Shown here piece by piece: positions 9,319 through 16,986 of a DNA stretch of 64,000 nt (its first letter is position 1; each line of letters opens with the position of its first letter). The notes below the pieces were generated by a model. The model had not been told where the DNA came from and searched no databases. It saw only the letters and a list, made by a program, of their open reading frames with translations. The translations under genes were made by a program, and so were the position numbers. This DNA is from Diaphorobacter sp. HDW4A (GTDB lineage: Bacteria; Pseudomonadota; Gammaproteobacteria; Burkholderiales; Burkholderiaceae_C): positions 1,550,001 to 1,614,000 of the forward strand of contig NZ_CP049910.1 of the NCBI RefSeq assembly GCF_011305995.1. Direction: 5' to 3'.

Positions 9319-10098
9319 ATGCTGGAAGTAAGAAACGCACGCAAGGTGTTCTATCGCGGCAAGCCCGACGAGAAGATCGCGCTCAACGACCTGAACCTCA
9401 AACTGGGCACGGGAGAGTTCGGCATCATCATCGGCACCAACGGTGCAGGCAAGAGCACCATGCTCAACGCCATCAGCGGCGCGCTGCCGCTCGACTCGGG
9501 CTCGGTGGTGGTCGGCCATGAGGATGTCACCGATCTGCCCGTGCACAAGCGCGCCGAGCGGATCACCCGCGTGTTTCAGGACCCGATGAAGGGCACTGCG
9601 GCCAGCATGACGATTGCCGAAAACATGCTGCTGGCCGAACTGCGCGTGCAAAAGCGCACGCTGCGTCCCGGCCTCACGGCGGCGCGCCGCACGCTGTATC
9701 GCGAGCGCCTGTCGGTACTGGGCCTCGGTCTCGAAGATCGGCTCGATGCGCGCGTCGACTTGCTCTCGGGCGGACAGCGCCAGTCGCTTTCGCTGGTGAT
9801 GGCGGTGAGTACGTCGCCGCAGCTGCTGCTGCTCGATGAGCACACCGCTGCGCTCGATCCGCGCACCGCTGACCTTGTGATGGCCGCCACCGTCAAGGCG
9901 GTGGAGGCCTTCAAGCTCACCGTGCTGATGGTCACCCACAACATGCAGCACGCCATCGACTTCGGTCACCGCGTGTTCATGGTGGACGCGGGTCGCGTGA
10001 AACTGGAGATCGGTCCCGATGAAAAGAAGGGCCTCACCGTGCCCGACCTGATCTCCCACTTCTCCACCAAGAGCGACCGCATGTTGCTGGCGAGCTGA
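9319..10098 (+). CDS. ABC transporter ATP-binding protein
   Basis: Cytoplasmic ATPase subunit of 259 residues for the importer encoded on either side. Walker A is GTNGAGKST (about residues 39-47), the Q-loop lies in RVFQDPMKG, the signature is LLSGGQRQSLSL, Walker B is QLLLLDEHTAAL, and the switch His is in MVTHNMQ. The start at 9319 follows GAGGAGACAAG. It ends 5 bp before the permease gene, so the two are probably co-translated. The substrate follows from the binding protein. Confidence 0.92.
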   Translation: MLEVRNARKVFYRGKPDEKIALNDLNLKLGTGEFGIIIGTNGAGKSTMLNAISGALPLDSGSVVVGHEDVTDLPVHKRAERITRVFQDPMKGTAASMTIAENMLLAELRVQKRTLRPGLTAARRTLYRERLSVLGLGLEDRLDARVDLLSGGQRQSLSLVMAVSTSPQLLLLDEHTAALDPRTADLVMAATVKAVEAFKLTVLMVTHNMQHAIDFGHRVFMVDAGRVKLEIGPDEKKGLTVPDLISHFSTKSDRMLLAS

Positions 10099-10103
10099 TC
10101 ACC

Positions 10104-11048
10104 ATGACCGAATTCATTCAAACCACCTTCTCGACGTTCTACGCACTCATCCCCGTCACCATTGCGCAGAGCCTGATCATGGGCTTTGTGGTACTCGGCA
10201 TCATGCTGCCGTTCCGCGTGCTGAACTTTCCCGACATGACGGCCGAAGGCGCATTCCCGCTCGGCGGCTGCGTCGCCACGGTGCTCATCGTTTCGGGAAT
10301 GAATCCCTGGCTGGCCGTGGCCGTTGCGATTCTCGCGGGCTTCATCGCGGGCTGCTGCACTGCATACATCCACCTGCGTTTTCGCATCCACACGCTGCTC
10401 GCCGGTATCTTGATGACGACGATGCTCTACAGCATCAACCTGCGCATCATGGGCCGCTCCAACATCTCGCTGTTCGGCAGCGACAGCATTCTGGACGTGA
10501 TTCCCGTGGCCGACGCGGGCTCGCCATGGAACAAGATCGCCATCGTCGGCGTGCTGCTGGCGATTGCCTTCTTCGTGATGAACTACTTCTTCAAGACCGA
10601 AAAGGGCACGGCCATGCGCGCGGTGGGTGCCAACCCCGACATGTCGGAAGCACAGGGCATCAACGTGTGGAGCGCCACCATCGTGGGCATTGGCATCGCC
10701 GGTGGATTCTCCGCCATGGCGGGCGCGCTGATGGTGCAATCGCAAGGCTTTGGCGACATCAACATGGGCCTCGGCGTGCTGATCAACGGCCTGGCCGCGC
10801 TGATGATCGGAGAGGCCATCATCGGCAACCAGACGGTGTTCCGCCAACTGCTCGCACCCATCGTCGGTGCGCTGATCTATTATCAGCTGATCTCGCTGTG
10901 TCTGGCCGCCAACATGCCGCCACCCGACCTGAAGCTCGCCACCGGTCTGTTCGTGCTGTTTATGCTGGGCCTGCCATCCCTTCGCGGTGGCCGCAAGAGC
11001 GGCAGCGCACCGGGCCGTGAAGCCATGCGTGAACGTCCGGCAGGTTGA
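10104..11048 (+). CDS. ABC transporter permease (BPD_transp_2 / LivH-like)
   Basis: Inner-membrane permease of 314 residues with about eight hydrophobic segments. It belongs to the branched-chain-amino-acid/TrpY permease type; landmarks are FPDMTAEGAFPLGGCV near residue 45, a coupling segment around AMRAVGANPDMSEAQGIN, and GLGVLINGLAALMIGEA. Only one permease gene is present, so the transporter would use a homodimer, as in TrpXYZ systems. The polar C-terminal tail is rich in Arg and Gly. The kynureninase gene begins 108 bp downstream. Confidence 0.9.
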   Translation: MTEFIQTTFSTFYALIPVTIAQSLIMGFVVLGIMLPFRVLNFPDMTAEGAFPLGGCVATVLIVSGMNPWLAVAVAILAGFIAGCCTAYIHLRFRIHTLLAGILMTTMLYSINLRIMGRSNISLFGSDSILDVIPVADAGSPWNKIAIVGVLLAIAFFVMNYFFKTEKGTAMRAVGANPDMSEAQGINVWSATIVGIGIAGGFSAMAGALMVQSQGFGDINMGLGVLINGLAALMIGEAIIGNQTVFRQLLAPIVGALIYYQLISLCLAANMPPPDLKLATGLFVLFMLGLPSLRGGRKSGSAPGREAMRERPAG

Positions 11049-11156
11049 AGGCGACGGACCACGCGACATACAAAACACGAACGATTTTTCTCCATGCCCC
11101 CCGGATGCCCAGAACGGACAATCCAGAGGGGGCCGCATCTCTCGACAGGACTTTTC

Positions 11157-12431
11157 ATGACAACCCAAAAACTCACACTCGCCGACTGCCGCGCCATGGA
11201 CGCGAGCGACCCGTTGGCGAAGCTGCGCGACCAATTCGATTTGCCCTCTGATGTGATCTATCTCGACGGCAACTCGCTCGGCGCCATGCCCAAGGCATCG
11301 CTCAAGCGCGCACAGGAAGTCATCACGCAGGAATGGGGCGTGGGCCTGATTCGCAGCTGGAACACCGCTGGCTGGTTCGACATGCCACGCAAGCTCGGCA
11401 ACCAGCTTGCGCGCCTGGTGGGCGGCAAGGATAACGAGGTCATCGTGACTGATACCACCTCCACCAACCTGTTCAAGGTGATGGCCGCCGCGCTGCGCCA
11501 GCAGAAGGAAAAGGCGCCCGCGCGCCGCGTGATCGTCTCCGAGCGCAACAACTTTCCGACCGACCTGTACATCACCCAGGGCCTGATGGACATGCTCAGC
11601 TCGCTGGGCAGTGCAGACTACGAACTGCGCTTGGTGGATGGCGTTGCCGGCCTTGAAGCGGCGCTGACCGAAGACGTCGCTGTGGTGCTGCTCACCCACG
11701 TGAACTACCAGACCGGCTACATGTACGACATGGCCGACATCACCGCCAAGGCGCACAAGGTGGGCGCTGTGACGATCTGGGACCTGTGTCACTCCGCAGG
11801 TGCCGTGCCCGTCGATCTGAACGGCGCGAACGCCGATTATGCCGTCGGTTGCACTTACAAATTCCTGAACGGCGGCCCCGGCTCGCCCGCGTTTCTCTGG
11901 GTCAACCCCAAGTACCAGGAAAGCTTCTGGCAGCCTTTGTCCGGCTGGTGGGGCCACGCCCGCCCATTCGCCATGGAGTCGAACTACGACCCGCATCAGG
12001 GCGTCAAGCGCTACCTGTGCGGTACTCAGGCCATCACGTCGCTCGCCATGGTCGAGAACGGCCTCGACACCTTTGCAGACACCCACATGGAAGAGCTGCG
12101 CACCAAGTCACTCCAACTGACCACGCTGTTCATCGATCTGGTGAACCAGGAATGCGAAGGCTTCCCGCTCACGCTGAATACGCCGATGGACACCAAATAC
12201 CGTGGCAGCCAGGTGGGCTTTGTGCACCCGCACGGCTTTGCCGTGGTGCAGGCGCTGATCGAACGCGGCGTGATCCCGGATTACCGTGAACCACAGATCA
12301 TGCGCTTTGGCTTCACGCCGCTGTACATCGGCTTTGAAGACGTGTGGAATGCGGTCGCTGTGCTCAAGGACATTCTGGTGAGCAAGAGCTGGGATCAACC
12401 GAAGTTCCATCAGCGCGGGACGGTGACCTGA
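11157..12431 (+). CDS. kynU: kynureninase
   Basis: PLP enzyme of 424 residues that cleaves L-kynurenine to anthranilate plus alanine, or 3-hydroxykynurenine to 3-hydroxyanthranilate plus alanine. Landmarks: [11 protein letters not shown] near residue 35, the cofactor-contacting WDLCHSAGA near 208, and the Schiff-base Lys235 in [16 protein letters not shown], with the substrate-binding GWWGHARPF after it. The start at 11157 has AGGA 8 bases upstream; the longer reading from 11094 is unsupported. It is the last gene of the importer operon and converges on phrB. It supplies the substrate of the dioxygenase at the left edge if 3-hydroxykynurenine is available, but no kynurenine monooxygenase, tryptophan dioxygenase or formamidase gene is visible here. 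Confidence 0.96.
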   Translation: MTTQKLTLADCRAMDASDPLAKLRDQFDLPSDVIYLDGNSLGAMPKASLKRAQEVITQEWGVGLIRSWNTAGWFDMPRKLGNQLARLVGGKDNEVIVTDTTSTNLFKVMAAALRQQKEKAPARRVIVSERNNFPTDLYITQGLMDMLSSLGSADYELRLVDGVAGLEAALTEDVAVVLLTHVNYQTGYMYDMADITAKAHKVGAVTIWDLCHSAGAVPVDLNGANADYAVGCTYKFLNGGPGSPAFLWVNPKYQESFWQPLSGWWGHARPFAMESNYDPHQGVKRYLCGTQAITSLAMVENGLDTFADTHMEELRTKSLQLTTLFIDLVNQECEGFPLTLNTPMDTKYRGSQVGFVHPHGFAVVQALIERGVIPDYREPQIMRFGFTPLYIGFEDVWNAVAVLKDILVSKSWDQPKFHQRGTVT

Positions 12432-12529
12432 GTACCTTCGGTACATATCAAATCGACGCATGCTTGCGTGGACTCGGGTGATCTGCAGCGTTGTAAATCC
12501 TGATCCGCACAAGCACCGTCCGACTCGTC

Positions 12530-14017
12530 TCAAATCTCTAATTGCGTCGCCCCCCCTGTGGCGTCTTGCTTGAGAAAGTGAAACCGCATCAATGTGCGCT
12601 GTCGCGCGCGGGCATGGTCGACTATTGGATGCGGATAGTCCTGTCCCAATTGCACTGCACAGGCATGCAATTTGAGCGGTTTCATCCCCGCCGGAAAATG
12701 GATGTGCTTGTCTGGAACCCGAGCCAGCTCTGGCACATAGCGACGGATGAAGCGGCCATCCGGGTCGAAGCGCTGTGATTGCGTGACGGGATTGAAGATG
12801 CGAAACCAGGGTTGGGCGTCGCAGCCGGTGGATGCGGCCCATTGCCAGCCACCGTTGTTGGCGGACAGGTCGAAATCGTTGAGGTGCTCGGCAAAGTGGC
12901 GCTCGCCGCGGCGCCAGTCGATGCCGAGATCCTTGGTCAGAAAGCTCGCCACCACCATGCGCAGACGGTTGTGCATATACCCCGTCTGGTGCAATTGGCG
13001 CATGGCGGCATCCACCAGCGGATAGCCGGTGCGGGCCTCGCACCATGCCTGCCAGAGTTCGGGTGCATCGTCCCATTGCACACCGTCATATTCCGAGCGA
13101 AACGACTGCGTGATCACATGCGGGTGGTGCCACAGGATCATGAAATAGAAGTCTCGCCAAGCGAGCTCTGACAACCAGATCTGTGCACCTTCATCGCCAT
13201 ACAACGCTTTTTGCTGGGCTAGCCGAGCCAATTGGCGAATCGACATCGTGCCAAACCGCAGGTGTACCGACAAGTAGGAAACACCTTTGCGTCCTGGGTA
13301 GTCACGCGCCTCCTGGTAGGCATGCATGCGTGGCAAAAAGTCTTTGAGCAGTTGCTTTGCGCCTTGCGTGCCGACAGGCATGGAGAGTTCCCGCAAGTTG
13401 GTGCGTTCAAAGCCCAGCTGTTCCAGTGCGACCATGCTCTCGTTGGCAGGCAGTGCTGCCAGATGGTGGGCGTAGCGCTCTACCGGATAGGGTTTGAGCT
13501 GAAAGTCGTTCAGCGCCTGCAACCACGCCCGTTTGTAGGGCGTGAACACGCTGTAGGGCTTGCCTGTTTGAGTCAGCACTTCATCGCGATCCAGGAGTAC
13601 TTGGTCTTTGTAGTCGCTGAAAGCAATGCCCAGCGAATTCAAATCCCGCGCCACGCGCTGGTCTCTGGTGATGGCCGCAGGCTCATAGTCGCGATTGGTC
13701 AACACCTCTTGCACGCCCAGACTCTGTGCCAACTGCACAATGCACTCTGCAGCAGGGCCATGGCGAACAATCAAGCCTCCGTCTGGCACCCCAGAGCCAG
13801 CAGCGAGAGCCTTCAATGCCCCATGCAACTGCAAGACGCTCGCATGAATGAACTCCACTCGCCGATCCTGCTTGTTGGGTAGCGCGTCCAGAATGTCCGT
13901 GTCGAAAACAAAGGCGCAGTACACCTTTTCAAAGCGGCGCAACGCGTAGTAGATAGCGGCATGGTCATCACAGCGCAAGTCACGCCGCAGCCACACCAGA
14001 GCACTGGAGGTCGTCAT
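12530..14017 (-). CDS. phrB: deoxyribodipyrimidine photo-lyase
   Basis: Light-driven repair of cyclobutane pyrimidine dimers. The 495-residue product is of class I CPD-photolyase length. The N-terminal Rossmann-like antenna domain begins ALVWLRRDLRCDDHAA. The C-terminal FAD domain has WLSELAWRDFYFMIL, GYPLVDAAMRQL, GYMHNRLRMVVASF and the signature NGGWQWAASTGCDAQPWFRIFNP. The start at 14017 (MTTSSALVW) is chosen over the longer 14044 reading because it begins at the conserved strand. It converges with kynU and is divergent from a Cys-rich gene, with about 110 bp between the start codons. Confidence 0.96.
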   Translation of the reverse strand: MTTSSALVWLRRDLRCDDHAAIYYALRRFEKVYCAFVFDTDILDALPNKQDRRVEFIHASVLQLHGALKALAAGSGVPDGGLIVRHGPAAECIVQLAQSLGVQEVLTNRDYEPAAITRDQRVARDLNSLGIAFSDYKDQVLLDRDEVLTQTGKPYSVFTPYKRAWLQALNDFQLKPYPVERYAHHLAALPANESMVALEQLGFERTNLRELSMPVGTQGAKQLLKDFLPRMHAYQEARDYPGRKGVSYLSVHLRFGTMSIRQLARLAQQKALYGDEGAQIWLSELAWRDFYFMILWHHPHVITQSFRSEYDGVQWDDAPELWQAWCEARTGYPLVDAAMRQLHQTGYMHNRLRMVVASFLTKDLGIDWRRGERHFAEHLNDFDLSANNGGWQWAASTGCDAQPWFRIFNPVTQSQRFDPDGRFIRRYVPELARVPDKHIHFPAGMKPLKLHACAVQLGQDYPHPIVDHARARQRTLMRFHFLKQDATGGATQLEI

Positions 14018-14129
14018 GGTTGGTTCAGTTGGTGCTACTTCCAATGGCGCGGCAGACAGAGGCCTGCGCCGCTGACCCTTGGATCAATTTTGGAATTGAA
14101 GCACATGTGATCAAATACCATCCATCCAC

Positions 14130-14576
14130 ATGACCATCAACCCCGCGTGCATTGCAGCCAGACATGTCCTTGCAGGCATGCGTGACCGATTGCGCGGGGA
14201 TGCGCTCCTTCAGTTGGCGATTTCGGGGTGCATCGAGGTCGAGCGCTCTGGTTTTCCCGAGCAAGCGATGTACGAGGCGGCGTCTCACTGCGAGGGGTGT
14301 GTGCCGTGCCAAGCTTGGGCGGGGGCCTTGCTGGATGAGCTGTTTCCAGAGCGTGTCGTGCAGCGCCAGCACGTCGCGCGATACTGCTGCCAGAGCATGT
14401 TCGATACGGTGACTTGCCGTGATGCGCGGGTGCGCTTTTCATTCGAGCGCTTTCGCAACGAGGACCCGTGCTGGTGCATCAACGGGGAATACGTCTTTGC
14501 GAACTACTGTCCTTGGTGCGGCACTCGGCTTCCCTGTCAGGCGTTCGAGGCGGATTTCCCGCCTCCGTCAGTCTGA
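14130..14576 (+). CDS. Cys-rich protein with a DUF6980-like C-terminal domain
   Basis: A 148-residue protein with twelve cysteines. Three lie in a CEGCVPC cluster near residues 54-60. A C-terminal half contains YCCQSMF, a CWC pair and YCPWCGTRLP, a layout resembling the small DUF6980-type domains that read Y-C-C ... F-C-P-W-C-G-x-x-L-P and are presumed metal-binding. No function is known to me. It is divergent from photolyase and ends 23 bp before the convergent Bug gene. The reading frame is well supported by the conserved motif spacing; the start at 14130 is the first ATG and lacks a strong ribosome site. Confidence 0.65.
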   Translation: MTINPACIAARHVLAGMRDRLRGDALLQLAISGCIEVERSGFPEQAMYEAASHCEGCVPCQAWAGALLDELFPERVVQRQHVARYCCQSMFDTVTCRDARVRFSFERFRNEDPCWCINGEYVFANYCPWCGTRLPCQAFEADFPPPSV

Positions 14577-14599
14577 ATAACACCCCAGCCAACCCACCA

Positions 14600-15616
14600 T
14601 CACAGCTTGATATCGGCCCCCTTCAACACCTTCCCCACCCGCTCATAGTCCGCGAGTAGTTCGGTGTGCAGTGCTTGCGTGCTGCGGCGGCTGCCGGGTT
14701 CGAAGCCTGCCTGGCTCAGCACGTTCTTGAACTCGGACGTATCCATGGCTTGTTGCACCAACTGCTGGATCATCAGTTGCTTGTCGGCGGGCAGGGCGCT
14801 GTTGGCCCAAAGGCCCATCCATCCGGTGTAGGTGAGTTGTGGCAGACCTGATTCCTGGAACGTGGGCACGTCGGGGAGCAGGGGCGAGCGCTGGGGCGAG
14901 GTGATGGCGATGGCCTTGATCTTGCCCGAGCGGATGAAGGGCAGGGAGGTGGCGAGGCCGTCGAACATCAGCGGGGTGTGGCCGCCCATGACGTCGTTGA
15001 GGCCGGCCGTGGAGCCCTTGTAGGCCACGTGTTCCAACTTGGCGCCGGTAGCCTGCGCGAGCAGCAGGCCGGCCACGTGCGACATGGTGCCGGGGCTGTA
15101 GGAGGCATAGCTCAATCCTCCCGGTGATGACTTGCTCAGCTGAATGACTTCCGCGAGATTCTTGGCCGCGACGCCGGGCGCCGCCACCAGCACGATGCCG
15201 CCGCGCGCGAGATCGGCCAGGGGCACGATGGCTTTGCGGGTGTCCTGTCGCATCTTCACGATATGCGGAATTTCGCTCACGAGGGAGCTGACGCCGACCA
15301 TCAGGGTGTATGGGTCCACCGGTGCCTGCAGCAGATCATTGACCGCGATGACGCCGGCCGCGCCGGGCTTGGGGTCGACGATGAAGGGGTGCTTGGACAG
15401 CCGGTTGAGCTGATCGCTCAGGGCACGTGCGACCGCGTCCGCCGAGCCGCCCGCGGGCCCCGCCACCACAAGGCGCACGGGCTTGTCGGGCCATGCGTCG
15501 GTGGGCTTGGTCTCTGCGAATGAAAGGCCTGTCCAGCTGGCACCGAGCGCAAGGGCCGATGCGGCGCGCAGCAGGCTGCGGCGGGTGGGGACGTGGATGT
15601 TGTGTAGGTTATGCAT
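14600..15616 (-). CDS. Bug/TctC-family tripartite tricarboxylate solute-binding protein
   Basis: Periplasmic binding protein of 338 residues. The N-terminus has a twin-arginine-like signal (TRRSLLRAASALALGASW), then WPDKPVRLVVAGPAGGSADAVAR, the carboxylate-binding loop of Bug proteins. SYASYSPGTMSHVAG, EHVAYKGSTAGLNDVMGG and SPQRSPLLPDVPTFQESG complete the family pattern. The start at 15616 has AGGAGACCCGAGAC upstream. No TctA/TctB membrane genes lie nearby, so this is an orphan receptor, common in Comamonadaceae. An AraC-family regulator is encoded divergently and may control it. The ligand is unknown. Confidence 0.9.
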   Translation of the reverse strand: MHNLHNIHVPTRRSLLRAASALALGASWTGLSFAETKPTDAWPDKPVRLVVAGPAGGSADAVARALSDQLNRLSKHPFIVDPKPGAAGVIAVNDLLQAPVDPYTLMVGVSSLVSEIPHIVKMRQDTRKAIVPLADLARGGIVLVAAPGVAAKNLAEVIQLSKSSPGGLSYASYSPGTMSHVAGLLLAQATGAKLEHVAYKGSTAGLNDVMGGHTPLMFDGLATSLPFIRSGKIKAIAITSPQRSPLLPDVPTFQESGLPQLTYTGWMGLWANSALPADKQLMIQQLVQQAMDTSEFKNVLSQAGFEPGSRRSTQALHTELLADYERVGKVLKGADIKL

Positions 15617-15750
15617 GTCTCGGGTCTCCTGCCATTGGTCTTCTGGACGCGGCCCTGTCACTGTAGGCAAATGGCTCATTTGAATTTCTCATTTCACGAC
15701 ATTTAATTTTCAAAAGACGCCATGAGGTATAAACCCTGATGGGTATCAAG

Positions 15751-15780
15751 GCGAAGTCGTTAAAACTTCGCGACGTTTTT
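15751..15780. promoter_or_regulatory. small inverted repeat upstream of the AraC gene
   Basis: GCGAAGT-CGTTAAA-ACTTCGC (7-bp perfect arms, 7-base loop) followed by GACGTTTTT lies 14-43 bp upstream of the AraC start codon. It could be an operator, a 5' hairpin or a weak terminator; the sequence alone does not decide. Confidence 0.3.
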
Positions 15781-15793
15781 CGGGTGATGCGCT

Positions 15794-16795
15794 ATGGATA
15801 CGCTGGTCAGAACCGTGACCTTGAACGGTTTTTTGAACGTCTGCAATCTGCATGGCGTGAATTCACATCAATTGCTCAGGCAGGTGGGGTTAGATGCGAG
15901 TGCGCTGGTCGAGTCGGATCGGCACATCTCGGCCGAAACGCTGTGCAAGCTGCTTGATCTGGCGGCCAAGGAGTCGGGCTGCGCGGCGTTCGGCATCCAG
16001 ATGGCGCAGAACCGGCAGACGCTGGACTTCGGGATTCTGGGCGTGCTGATGCGCCACCAGCCCAGCCTGCGCGACATGTGGCAGAGCGCCATTCAATACC
16101 GCAAGCTGCTCAACGACGCCACGGCGATTTCGCTGGAGCAGACGGGCGATCTGAGTATCCTGCGATTCGAGCTTCTGATCGACTCGCAGATTCCGCAGAC
16201 GCAATCCTGCGAGCTGGTGCTGGGCGTGGCGATGCGCACCTGTCAGGCCGTGCTGGGCGTGGCGTGGTCGCCCAAGGAGGTGCGCTTCATGCACCCCGCG
16301 CCCGCAGAGCAGTACCAGCACAAGCAGTTTTTCGGTTGCCCGGTGAGCTTCAACAGCGAGTTCAACGGCATGGTGCTGCGCTCCGTGGACATGAACGCCA
16401 CCAACCCTGCTGCTGATCCCGAATTGGTGCGCTATGCCGAGAGCGTGGTCATGCCGCTGCGCGCATTCGGTGACAACGCGCTGCTGCAGGAGGTGCGCAA
16501 GAACATCTATCTGCTGATGCCGCTCGAGCAGGCCTGCATCGAGCGCGTGGCCGAGCAGATGCACCTGAGCACCCGCACGCTGCAGCGGCAGCTCGACCAC
16601 AGGGGCACCAGCTTTTCGGAAGTGCTCGACACCGTGCGCAAGAATCTGGTGCTGCGCTACATGAACAACAGCCGCTATTCCATCGGCCAGGTCGCATCGC
16701 TGACCGGTTATTCACGCCAGGCCTCGTTCACCCGCTGGTTCCATGTGAACTTCGGCATGAGCCCACGCCAGTGGCGGCAGACGCGACCGGCGTGA
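15794..16795 (+). CDS. AraC-family regulator (arabinose-binding-like N-terminus, OruR/ArgR type)
   Basis: Transcription factor of 333 residues. The N-terminal domain (about 20-205) is of the Arabinose_bd type found in OruR-like regulators: LRQVGLDASALVESDRHIS, then a segment around FGILGVLMRHQPSLRDMW. The C-terminal AraC DNA-binding domain (about 235-330) has MHLSTRTLQRQLDHRGTSF and the second helix-turn-helix with SIGQVASLTGYSRQASFTRWF and the closing G-M-S-P-R-Q-W-R. It is divergent from an orphan Bug gene, with 177 bp between the starts. A role in sensing that protein's ligand is a guess from context. A second regulator of the same architecture lies at 35723. Confidence 0.9.
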   Translation: MDTLVRTVTLNGFLNVCNLHGVNSHQLLRQVGLDASALVESDRHISAETLCKLLDLAAKESGCAAFGIQMAQNRQTLDFGILGVLMRHQPSLRDMWQSAIQYRKLLNDATAISLEQTGDLSILRFELLIDSQIPQTQSCELVLGVAMRTCQAVLGVAWSPKEVRFMHPAPAEQYQHKQFFGCPVSFNSEFNGMVLRSVDMNATNPAADPELVRYAESVVMPLRAFGDNALLQEVRKNIYLLMPLEQACIERVAEQMHLSTRTLQRQLDHRGTSFSEVLDTVRKNLVLRYMNNSRYSIGQVASLTGYSRQASFTRWFHVNFGMSPRQWRQTRPA

Positions 16796-16821
16796 GTTGC
16801 TCGTGGCGACGCGGCGCGATC

Positions 16822-16986
16822 AGAACGTGTTTGCGATCTCAGCGCGAAGGCTTGCAGGATGCGGATCGGGAGGGGCTGCAAGGCGCAAACCGCAGCAATA
16901 GCTCGTGCTACAAGCGAGGATTTGCAACCCAGTAGACCGCCCGAGGCCGCACCTGCAAGACCGCGTGGAGATCGTAAACACGTTCT
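16822..16986. repeat. 165-bp element bounded by 19-bp inverted repeats
   Basis: Left end AGAACGTGTTTGCGATCTC (16822-16840) and right end GAGATCGTAAACACGTTCT (16968-16986) are inverted repeats matching at 18 of 19 positions. The element fills nearly all the space between the convergent AraC and acyl-CoA dehydrogenase genes, and its right end reaches the dehydrogenase stop codon. Inside are shorter complementary pieces such as CTTGCAG and CTGCAAG. No open frame is apparent. It may be a MITE-like element, a dispersed intergenic repeat or a structured bidirectional terminator. Confidence 0.6.

Noticed and set aside
9966..12086. 706-codon open frame on the minus strand antisense to the ABC permease and kynureninase
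   Set aside because: Composition is His/Arg/Gln-rich shadow coding opposite two clear plus-strand genes, with no domain or ribosome site.
12432..12446. GTACC-TTC-GGTAC hairpin right after kynU as a terminator
   Set aside because: Only a 5-bp stem without a T-tract; too weak to call.
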